Part shown: one piece after another, positions 35,250 through 45,500 of the stretch
Layout: each line of letters starts with the position of its first letter
How positions within the stretch are numbered: the stretch's first letter is position 1
Assembly (NCBI GenBank): GCA_030549495.1
Contig: JAUIRK010000397.1
Span: forward strand, 62,001-126,000
DNA length: 64,000 nt
Direction of reading: 5' to 3'
DNA from: Nectonema munidae
Lineage: Eukaryota > Nematomorpha > Nectonematoida > Nectonematidae
Notes under the pieces: generated by a model
Database searches by the model: none
What the model was told of the DNA's origin: nothing
Seen by the model: only the letters and a program-made list of their open reading frames with translations
Program-made: the position numbers and the translations under genes

Positions 35250-36120
35250 CAGACGTTCCTGGTATTGAAAGTACAAATGAAACAATTTTAAAAAGATTTG
35301 AGCATTTTACACCCGAAGTTTTAAAAATTTTGTTCCATTTACTACTTGTAGTACACATTGCAAAATCTTATGAACACTTCATGATATCAAAACAACTTTG
35401 ACGAGTCATTATTTCATCGAAGAGATCATCCATATACAACCCTAGTTTATCTTTTAGTTTCAAATCTTCAACAATTTCTAAAATATTTTGATATTGTGGT
35501 AATAAATTCTCCAAACAACTCAAAATTTATAATTTACCAAACGTTGAATCTTCATTGAAGTTAAATCTTTTCTCCAAATATGTAATTACTGTGATAAAAA
35601 AGATTTGAAGTCTTTAATTATCTTTTTAGCTTCAACAGCATCTAAATTTTTTAGAAGTTGTTGAACATGATAGCCAAAAAATTCTTCAGAAAGTCGAGAC
35701 TTCAATTGAAAAGATCAGGTGCCGAAGTTTCATTTTTCATAAGTTGTTGCACAGATAGTTTGAAAATTTCCATCACGTTTTGCAAAAACCAAAAATATAT
35801 TTCAATAATTTGACTCATGATGATCGATGATGAGTTGACTTATCATCATCATCGATTGAAACAAGTTTGAGCAATTGTTTAGAGCAATCAGTTGGACTGA
35901 TCAAAAAATATGAACTTAAAGCTTTCCAGGAATGTAATATTCTTTCCATGCAGGGCAAAAGAAACAGCCACCTTGTAGGTACATGACGAAGAATCTCAAG
36001 AAACTCCGTATCTACAAACAAATGAAAGTCTTTAAGATTTTCACGTTTTTTTGCTGAGACTGAAAAATGGCCGTAAATTTTCAATACAATGTTTTCTATG
36101 TCGACGTTCAAGTTTCCCAT
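35250..36120 (-). pseudogene. hAT transposase, middle and C-terminal part
   Basis: The open part at 35815-36120 carries HVPTRWLFLLPCMERILHSW and KALSSYFL, the conserved R-W-L-S-L-x-x-x-x-E-R-I-L...W-x-A-L-x-S-Y-F pattern of ZBED-type hAT transposases. Below 35815 the frame continues brokenly (SEEFFGYHVQQLLKNLDAVE) with stops. It is separated from its zinc finger by a corrupted block. Confidence 0.75.
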
Positions 36121-36189
36121 ACCACACTTTATTGTATTATGTAAAATTAATTATGTAAATTAATTATTTAATGTGGGGATATTGGTATA

Positions 36190-36500
36190 GGGGGGATGTT
36201 TTCTTCAAAAATTTTATTTGGGGTTTTTTCACTTAAAAAAGATTCTTTTTTCCCAACAAACTTTAAACTTGCCATAGGTTTTTTAAAAAATTTAATTCCA
36301 TCCCCACTTTTTTTTTTATTTTCAAAAAAAAAAAAAAAACAATTTTTTTTACAAAATCCCCCTTTAAAAATTTTAAACCCCGGGGGGGGATTTTTTTTTT
36401 TTTTTGGTTTGAAAAATTTTTTTAATTTTTTTTTTTAAAAAAAAATTTCTTCTCCTTTTTTTTCTACCAAAAAAAAATTTTTTTTTTTTTTTTTAAAAAA
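36190..36500. other. Homopolymer-run block inside hAT element, probable artefact
   Basis: Runs such as ggggggg and long stretches of T and A alternate with short normal words. The block lies exactly where the hAT catalytic middle should be. The frame at 36196-36438 is not a gene. Confidence 0.65.
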
Positions 36501-36822
36501 AATAATTTAAACTACAATCAAGTGAGTTGTAAAAAAAGTTATGTTTTACAGCATGATATATTTGAGCTAGTTCTGAGGCAACAACACCATCTTCCTCTTT
36601 GGAATTTATTTTTACGAGGAACTTATCAAAAAGAGAGGTAGAACCAACAGCTCTACTTTTATTTCTATGTCCCTCTGAGTTTTTATGTTGCTTTACGCCT
36701 AAAACACCCATGTATCCTATTTTAAGTGTACTGTGACAAATGATACACTTTACTTCTTCTGGATTATCAGTTTTCTGCAGCCATTCGTATTCTTTTTTCC
36801 AATCTTCATTAAAAGAACGCAT
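36493..36822 (-). pseudogene. hAT transposase N-terminus with BED-type zinc finger
   Basis: RSFNEDWKKEYEWLQ is followed by CIICHSTLKIGYMGVLGVKQ and HKNSEGH. The arrangement C-x2-C then H-x5-H, plus the RxFxxxWxxxYxWL lead-in, is typical of the DNA-binding end of ZBED5/ZNF862-like hAT transposases. It then runs into the corrupted block. Confidence 0.8.
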
Positions 36823-37329
36823 GCGTTTCTTTTTTTCATCGCAGGTTCCATTATTTGAAGATCAATTATTAATTATAATTAAAAATAATGAATTTTGAAA
36901 ATGACTGTTAAAGACTTAAAAAATTAAAACATTTTTTAATGAATTTAAATTCGAAAAATATAAAAAAAAAACTCTCCCTCAAAAAAAGTACAACGTAGAA
37001 AGTGCCGTACTATTTGCTTTAAATAAACTTCACAAGTCGTTTTTTTAAAAATCTTCACATGTCGGGACAAATCTAGAAGTCTTGTCACTAAATATAACGC
37101 AGTAACTTTCAATATAATTATCAAAGAAAATTATGAACGGTTGTCTCCTGTGTTAAACGAGTGAGGTTTTGGGAGATATATGTCTTATATTATATATTAT
37201 ATATGATGAAAATATTTTATATTATTATTTACAGTAATAAAAACGGAACCTTTAAAAAATACGGGACCTTTCCAAATACATGATAAAAACGGGACTGTCT
37301 CGTCTAAAACACTTTGGTATCGTCAGCCT

Positions 37330-38350
37330 ATTAAAAGTCACCTTAATCTTTCAATTTTTCACTTTTTTTGAATAATCCTGTATTTTATATTTAAAAATTG
37401 AAAAACGTGATAATATAAATAACAGAATATTGTGCAAATTTTCCAAACATTTTTCCTTCATCTCGTTTTCACCAACTCTCCTCAACAAATTTCGCCTGCC
37501 CTTATATTTCTCCTTGGTCTCAAAGCTTTCGGAATGAACTCATTCTTGTCTTTTCTCTACAAGTACAAGTATCAGATGTGTACGCCAGTGAACTTTCTCT
37601 GTCAAAAATTTTTGGATCAATACTCTCATTGTTCAAGCAAGTTATGTAAATAATCCTGAAATGTCTTCAATGATGACATTTTTGCGATGTTGAGTCGGGT
37701 TTGTGAGCGAGGGAATAAAAGTAAAAATCAAGAAGTCAAAATATTATTGGGTGCGCGCACCTTGATAAATACAACTCTCAATGGTTTCAAGGAAAAAGAA
37801 TACGAAGAGATAAAATGTTTGCAAGCCTGGAATGGATTCGTGTTTACTTCTGAACTGAAACTCTTCGTGATATGTGTGATAAGCGTAAGCAAGTGCACAT
37901 AATTAAGTGCGTGTGTGAACTACTTGCCAAAGAAGTTCCGCTCTTATCTGAAAGAAGGCGGATATTTAGTTGGAATTTGTTAACGTTGAAGGCGAAATGT
38001 TTTATATTCTCTGCCTTCTTGTGGAGAGAGAGTAGGGATATCTTTCATTACCTCATTTCACTCATCACAATTTCATGCATGCACACTTCCAATATGTACC
38101 CTACTCACCAAAGAGACATTTGGTGTCATTGGCATCTGTGCTATTCATACGTATAAGAGTTTCGAAAAAATCCATCCATGGACTGACTTGTTTTTCTGAA
38201 AAACTAGAACACAATTTTCCAGCGAACATTTAGAGCATACAAAATATTTTGTTTAAAACTAAAATTTATCCCATTTTTTATGTTTTATTTGATGTTCATA
38301 ACTTTCTTGTGTATTTAAAGGTCCATGTTTTTTAAAACAAGAGTTTTATA
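37330..38350. other. Unassigned DNA with several short open frames
   Basis: Plus-strand frames at 37432-37653, 37687-37902 and 37872-38156 have slightly richer base composition than their surroundings but no recognisable domains or splice pattern. They could be remnants of an exon or an old element; I cannot say which. Confidence 0.3.
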
Positions 38351-38358
38351 CAATTTAA

Positions 38359-38482
38359 CCCATTAAGTACCATAGAAATTAGACGATATTTAAAAAACGC
38401 AGACGATTTATATTCAGTCATTGAAAAAAACAGACGAAGAAATTACTTATGTTCCCAAATGGGAACATTGGGACTTAATGGG
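38359..38482 (+). mobile_element. 124 bp TTAA-flanked piggyBac-type MITE
   Basis: TTAA at 38355-38358 and 38483-38486. The ends are CCCATTAAGTACC and GGGACTTAATGGG, inverted repeats matching at 12 of 13 positions. Near the right end TGTTCCCA-AA-TGGGAACA forms a perfect hairpin. It is non-coding. The CCC start and TTAA duplication define the superfamily. Confidence 0.85.
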
Positions 38483-38751
38483 TTAAGGCAGATGATTTTT
38501 AATTAATAAGACACTGTCGTTCTATTCGGCCTTAAACGATTATTGTAGTGAATTTTCTGCTAAAATCAGCATATTTTAAATAATTTTATGCGCTGCTCTA
38601 ACCATTCTCCGAGACTGTTCTCACACTATCCTGTCTCACAGATAAGTGAGCTTGTTTGACATCAGGCACCCTCAACATTGAAATCCGGATGAGGGAGGCG
38701 TTGTCATTTTTAAAATGTTTTTAACTTAATGTTTTTATTTTTTTATATACA

Positions 38752-38850
38752 GTCAAACCTGTATTAAGAGAACACTCTACCACTTTCAAATTTGTTCCCC
38801 AATTTGCATAAAAGTTGTTGAGTGCTCAACCAATTTCTAAATGCGATTTT
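38752..38850 (+). mobile_element. pogo/Tc1-type left end (TACAGTCAAACCTGT)
   Basis: TACAGTCAAACCTGTATTAA followed by gagaacactctacc is a typical Tigger/pogo-like terminus with its TA. No matching right end was found, so this is a fragment or solo end. Confidence 0.5.
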
Positions 38851-38989
38851 TTGGAACGCTTCACCCCATTGATCATGAGTTTGTGAAGGAAAATAAGTCT
38901 GCACTCAGTTCATCCAAAGTTTGCTTGAAAAGGATTGCGTTACTTCACGGAAAGGGAATAGCCGACAAAATGAAGTCGGATTAACACTC

Positions 38990-41900
38990 CCTCGAGTTTC
39001 ACTTTGTTCTGGACAAACCATCTTAGTGTCCTAGGAAACCGTTGGGGTTTAGAGTGGTGGGCGTTCATCTCCACCTTTGGATATAATAAAATTCCCGTCA
39101 CAACAATTATGCAATTGGGCCTTGTCTCTATTATGCATAAAATTAGCACAATGTTGCGTAAGATTCGTATGTTCAAAGACTTTAAGGTGGATGAAAATGA
39201 TCATTTATTTTACAAAGTTAAAGTAAAGTTTCATGTAACCTAAAGCACTGGTGACTTTTTTATCCATGAAAGTGTTATAAAGAAACCTTTTTAAATGATT
39301 TATTATTGCTTATATTTCGAATTAGAATTTTATAGGGACGCTTAATTTTAGCGCTTATAGCCACTAAAAGTCTTAATTAGGCCCCACCTAGAAGCCATAA
39401 AGCCCGTGGAGTTGTCTGAGTTATGCCAAAATATTTGGATGATAAAAATTTGCTCCACTCTCAAGCATAGAAGATGGACGACGAGTACCGTGAATAAACG
39501 TCTTCAACACAAGTATTGATATTTATCGTCTTGAGGCCGGGGGCCGACTTGTCAAGGAGCCGCTTTTGTTTTCACGCATCTGTGTAATGTAAAATAAAGA
39601 TGATAAACAATTTTATAGACTTGATGTCATGATCTATAAAATGAAAGAAATGTTTATCTTTATGCACGAGCATTCAGAGATCATTTGTTTGGAGGAGAGT
39701 GGAGTGATGACACTGATAAAATTATTTATATCATAATCTCAATCCAAAGTGTCTCAAGGCCATACCACTCTTAATTCGCGTGCCTTATTTTATTTTATTT
39801 TATTTATCACTTAGCATTTCCCTATCTTCCCGAGTGGTGAGTGTAAGAGTTTCTAATGATGTTCTTGTTTTGTTATTTTCTAGGAATCACATTTTCAGAA
39901 TATGTGATTAAATTTAATGTTTGCATATGTTTTATAGTGATGAGATTTTGAATGTATTATAAATTGTTTAGCTTCCTAAATGCATTTCTAATTAGATTTA
40001 AGCTTTTTTAGTTTAACTTTTTTAACGAGCAAAAAAGGCACCAACTCTATGTTTTAATTCATCTAAAAAATATAACTTAACAATCTCTATATATTTTGTG
40101 TAATAATTGTTTGTATTTAAACTTTTGCTAAGTTTACCCATTATGTTTAACAAAGGCGACCACCTGTCTATGATTAGACGCAGTATAAAATGCGTTTTAA
40201 CACGTGTGCCGAAAAAACGAGTTCTGAATACTCGCTAGGTCTTGCTATTTTTCACAAAATTTACTACTTTTTGGAACCATGCATCTTCTATATTTAACCT
40301 TAAATGTGAGAAGATTTGAATATTTTTTTGTTTTTTACGTTTCATCACTCCATTTGAAAGGTTAATATTTTTCTTATTCCAATTCAGGCATGCTTCAAGC
40401 CTCCAGTTTTATGTTAAGCACTTTTTACTACTCGTTCTTCATATATCTTTTGCTACTTTCGTCACTAATTTCTGGCAACCTCGTTCTTCCATTGGATGTA
40501 ATAGAGCAGGAATAAAAAAATAAATACACCTAAATATCATTGTCGTCATCATTATCTTCACGATCATTAACCATATCAGTATCATCATCATCATCATCGC
40601 CGTCCATGTCATTATTTCACCACAAAAACTTACAAGCCTTCGTTATTCAAATACTTTTGCTTTAATATTCCTGAAACAAGAGATTGTGGATGCGAAGTAT
40701 TTGTGATAGTTTTCATTTTAGTGTAATTTGACAAAATAATCTACTGCTTAGGTAGGCACAAATTTTTGACTTCATGAGTAAAAGGTAAGGGAGATGATTC
40801 TGCTCTCATTGAACAATAACACATATCATTTCCTCCTCTCACACCAACAGGCAGTGCCTATCGTAAGTAAATTGTAAATTTTGTAAATGCTTCCATTCTC
40901 TGTTGACAATCAATTTGGGACAAGAGATGAAGGATTGGTACAGAATCTTACTGTTCCTTTTACCTATTGAGGACGAGTGTGATGTCAGCGTCGGAAGAAA
41001 TGAAAATTACATTTAAAAAAACAGGATATTCTTTGTGGTGCTCAAAGCGTTAAAAACATGCGATCTGAAAAAACGTGAAAAGTGCATTCTCTATCATGTC
41101 AGTTGTAGAACTAAGCTCAAAATGGAATTATATATAAAGCAGACCATTTTCATTTGTTGGGGCGGCGGGATCGACTCGTCCTCAAAAAATTAAGTCAGTG
41201 CCGGATTAGGTCTTAGTTCGCCCTAAAGCAGAGATTTGTTCTAAAAGAGGTATTTAGCCATTTAATGTTAGGGGGTTAATTAATTATTGTTTTAATGATG
41301 TAATATATTTAATTGTTATCTGAATATCTTGTTATATCAATGATGATTATTTAACTTTTTAAATATTAGTAATATAGGATCGCCGCAAATTCTCTTTTTT
41401 GTCAAAGGTTTTCCTACTTTTGTATTTCATTTTTGGACATCGTTGTTGAGTTGATCATTTTACAATTTGAAGTCTCCTTATAATCATGATGTCATTCATC
41501 GCATGAATACTTTACGTTTTCACTCGTGTATGCCTAACATTGCCTTTTCGCAACGCGTAATGTTTTACCATATATTTTTACCCTGATTTCTTGGAGGTTT
41601 TTTTTTCTAGTTTTAATAAAAAAGGTTTTTCATGAATCTCAGCCAATATTTTTTTTATTAAAATATCACGAAGATAAAAAGTTTGCAAAGGTGATCTACA
41701 AAAAATAGATTATTCAAAAAAAAATTTAAAGTTTTTTGCAACCAATCAATTAGTTTTTTTGCAAAACTTTGTCTTCGAATATGTTCGTATACTTGAACTT
41801 CTACTCTATTTTTGCTTTGTAATATGTAGGAAATAGTGCAAATGATATACTCTTGCTACAAAGTAAACGATTTAAAATCATTTTTGTTATTTTTTGATGT

Positions 41901-42427
41901 AAATTTTACATCACGCTTTTTTCCGTTTCATTTTTTAGTTGATAATAATTAATACATGTTTATCATAATCTCAAGAACACTATTTTGTCAACTTTTTCTT
42001 CTCCTTATCTTACCTATGTTTTTACGTTTTGAAATTGTAATGATAAATAGATATTAAAATTGATTAAATACGAGAAAGTTGAACATCATCCGTAATCACA
42101 TTTCAATAAATGGTATAGATATACCTTTCTCCAACACAGTGAAACGTAATAATATTTGAACACCATATGGAGGGATCGGCTAAGGTAAAGTCTTTTGACT
42201 TTTTGGAGTCGGAGTTGACAAAACTACGCGGATTCCAAGGGAATCCACACAATTTTTATAATAAATTTGTAGTTTTTATTTTCTGTCACATTTTCTAAAA
42301 CCATCCCTTTTATTGATTGAATTAAATCATTTTGTTCTTTGAACTTGAAAAATTGCATAAATGTTTTAGCCTTACTCCCTCTCTCCATCTCTCTCTACCT
42401 GCGCATAAAAGATTTTATCACACTTAG
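38990..42427. other. Upstream flank of SHOC2, unassigned
   Basis: No exon with protein similarity seen. An (ATC)n tract lies at 40575-40600. A non-coding first exon and the SHOC2 promoter may lie here, since a pyrimidine tract plus ttag precedes 42428, but I cannot place them. Confidence 0.35.
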
Positions 42428-42570
42428 TGATGCAAAGGCTGTTTTGGCGAAAGAACTCTCCTCAACAGCATCCTGAGCACAACCACTCAAATTCCAATGT
42501 TGAGGAAACTGGAAAGTTTAAGCCTGCGTGCAAGAATAAAACGACCACTCCCAACAACGATATATCCCCA
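42428..42570 (+). CDS. SHOC2: SHOC2 exon 1 (first coding exon, basic/polar N-terminus)
   Basis: The ATG at 42430 opens 47 codons (start MQRLFWRKNSPQQ) that end at CCA before the donor gtaagg (42571). A pyrimidine-rich tract and ttag lie just upstream (about 42370-42427), so the exon may begin at 42428 after a non-coding 5' exon. The encoded region is low-complexity, rich in N, K, T and P, as SHOC2 N-termini are, but shorter than the ~85 residues preceding the first conserved helix in human. The junction with the next exon is phase 0 and gives a sensible alignment. Reading on into the intron meets a stop at about 42660 and adds nothing SHOC2-like. Confidence 0.7.
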
Positions 42571-45500
42571 GTAAGGCTTATCCTCTTTTTTCGACAAGAG
42601 TCTATGATCCATCGTTCGTTTTTTCCAACTCTGGCCAATCGCGTATTTAGATTTTTATAACGAAAAAAAGAACATTTTTTGGGAAAATTTTACTCTATAA
42701 AACCGATTATCGTCATTTTGTCGATTTCCAAATTCCCTTCTTTTTGAAGCTTGCGCTTTTTTAAATCTTCATATAAAAGATTGATGTGAAATCCTAATTC
42801 TACAAAGAAATTTTCTTCGAATTTTACTAAAAATACAAAACATTCAGCTTAAAAATAAGATTATAAAGAAAGCCTCATTTAAATCTTTCAGCCTCTGGTA
42901 TATTGCAAAGATCTAGCAATTAATGGTATTAAAATTTTCTTTATTATGTTCAATAACGTTTTAAATATCGCAAAAATTGCACTCAATTTTACACAATTGG
43001 TTTATCTATCTGTTATTCCTTATCATAAATCAGTGCTATATGATTATTCTATTCATAATCATCTTCAAAATTTGATCCATATGTGTCGTCATATTTAAAA
43101 AGGCACATTCACTGAGGTGTCACTTTGTATTTTGGGCGTTTTCCTTACCCACTCCCATTTTGATTAAAGTGTTTATATTTTCGTAATGAAACACTTTAGG
43201 ACATTGTGCTCAACCGCTTGAAAATTTATTTTTGGGGGTAAATACTAGAGATGTGTCAGATGTGAAATTTTTTGTATCCGCGGATGTCGAATCAATTTTT
43301 TAGCGAATCGGGATATCGCAATTGCTATTCTAAGCAACGCAAGTTTTGTGCTTGTTTAAAACGTAGAGAGATATTTACATACGTTTATTATCGTAAAAAC
43401 GTACTTTTCATAAAAATTTTGAGCAAAGTAAAAATTGAAAAATTCCGAAAAAACTTGCTGTAAATAGAAAAAAGAAAAAGATTTGAAAATTGCGGATGCG
43501 GATGTTGATTAAAACTTAAATGATGCTGGGATGAGGATGTTAAGGTGATTTAAAAATGTACATCGCTAGTAAATACACCCATCCAATGGAATCAAATTTT
43601 ATAAATTTGTTTTCTATTGTTCTAATAATTTTTTTAAATAAAAATAGAGCCAAACTTTTTTTATTTTATTTTATTTTTCAAAAATTATTAGACTTGATTT
43701 ATACAAAAGAATACACAGACTCGAATGACAGATTTAAGGGGGATGGTGATGATAAATTCAATTCTTTTTTTAAAAGAGGATTTGTAGCTCAGATCCATGA
43801 GATGATGTGTGTTAACTTTTTTTGCCTATTGGATTACCTAAAAATTAAAAATTGGTGAAAAAAACAAATCACCAATTATTTTCATTAAGCCTTCTAAGAC
43901 CATATGTTGATCCGGTTCAAATTATAATTGCAAATGTTAAAAATAATAATGTTATTTAAATAAAATGGTCAATTTAGCCTCATGATAAAACAAACTATAA
44001 ATGCATGTTCACTTCAAATAAACAAAATCTTTCTCTGAGTTATATTTTCTCAAAAAATTTAACGTGTATAAAGAAGTATTTTTTGTCAACAATTTGGTTC
44101 ATAAAATTTGGGAGATTCTTTTACATGGAAAGTATAATGTAATTGATTTAAATGATAAAATTCTCAATTGACTTTGTAGTTCTATGCTTAAATAATAAAC
44201 GTCTATGTTCTAAGATGCTTCAATCGCACATTTAGGATCTTGTCAATAAACTTCAAAAATGCAGATTACTGAAAGAAACGCATCTGGATCTTAGTAACAG
44301 AGAAGTAAGCTTCTTTTATTAAAATCTTATTTCTCAATTTTTTTTACTGGTTTCATTTAATTTTGAAAATCTCATTTGTCAAATCTTTTGCTAGTTTCAA
44401 AGTCGAATTTTAATTTTAGTAAAAATATCTGTATATGCATATGCTTCAGCAACAAAATTTAAATGCATAAAAGCAAATTTCAAGGCCAGAAAAGCCATGC
44501 TGTTTTAGTACTCATTTTTCTATAAAGTATAAAAAGGCACTGTGAATCTTATAATTTTTTAACTAAAATTTGAGATTGATAATGCTTGTTATTTTCTGTC
44601 TAATGGCCAAAATTTTCACGAAAGTTTCAAATGATTTCTATGATAATAATATATAGGAGATATATACTAATTTGGATGAATACTATGGAAATTTGATTAA
44701 CGCTCAAGCCAATCCAAGACAGGTTTTGACCTTTTTGAGTCTTTTGATGAAGGGTGATTTTCACATTTCTGGGAATGGAACTGTGACAGTGGGTGGAGAT
44801 CACTTTTCCAACGCCTCAACCGTTCAGCCACTGCTACCTTTATGATAACATCAAATTTGCCATATAAAGGTAAAGGTACCATGGGGTGTTTTCATCGAGA
44901 AGGCACAATTGCGCCGCTTTTATCGAACTACGAGGAAAGTAGGCTAGGTGCGGGATCGAACCCATGACTGAGTCATTGAAACCCAGTATCTAACCAACCG
45001 TACTCCCGTCCCCAATCAAAAGCTAAATCTTTTGCTAGATATGGTTCTACTCGTAACTAAGAAATGATGTGAACTCACATATTTGTATTATCAAATAATA
45101 GAAAATTAAGATGATGATGAAATTAACTTTTATTAATTACTTTTTTCTTGTGTAATCTTTTATATGGCTTATGAGAATCCATTTTTGAAAATTCTGTTAA
45201 TAACCGAGCACGATTCCTAAAAATTAAGTTTCAAGAAGCCCGTTTCTTAAGGGAAAAGAATGAACTAATTGCGTATAATATTTTTATGCACTTTTGATTT
45301 TCTATGTTAACGTTAATGATAAAAGCATACAGAATCTATAAGGTTTTATAAACGATATCATTTCATACATGCCCAGGCACAGCGTTTCGGAGCTAGAAAA
45401 ATCACATATTTGCTGCTCCGGGAAAAAAGTATATTTCATTGTATGGCTCCAACCATTCCAGGTGTTGTCAATTTTTTTCTCAACTTTTGAAAAGTTCGAG

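Larger units (their letters stand above)
34779..37325 (-). mobile_element. hAT element, decayed
   Basis: The left end tagggttgccaactttttt resembles hAT termini of the CAGGGTTGCCAAC type. The right side has aacgggactgtctcgtc and ends near cgtcagccta, a drifted counterpart. Inside, on the minus strand, are a BED-type zinc finger (36493-36822) and a central hAT segment (35815-36120). A clear 8 bp target duplication is not visible, so the ends are approximate. Confidence 0.55.

Noticed and set aside
44800-44880. Alternative site for the missing SHOC2 LPxxI exon
   Set aside because: SNLPYK before gtaaag lacks the I-x-x-L-P-x-x-I pattern and sits at the edge of a SINE; 46865-46894 fits in length, phase and sequence.
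44697-44882. 61-codon minus-strand frame next to a SINE
   Set aside because: It overlaps SINE and flanking intron sequence; no protein family.
44953-45015. Possible tRNA gene on the minus strand
   Set aside because: A and B boxes are present, but the cloverleaf is incomplete, and copies at 14886, 55037 and 55222 share non-tRNA sequence, so it is a SINE.
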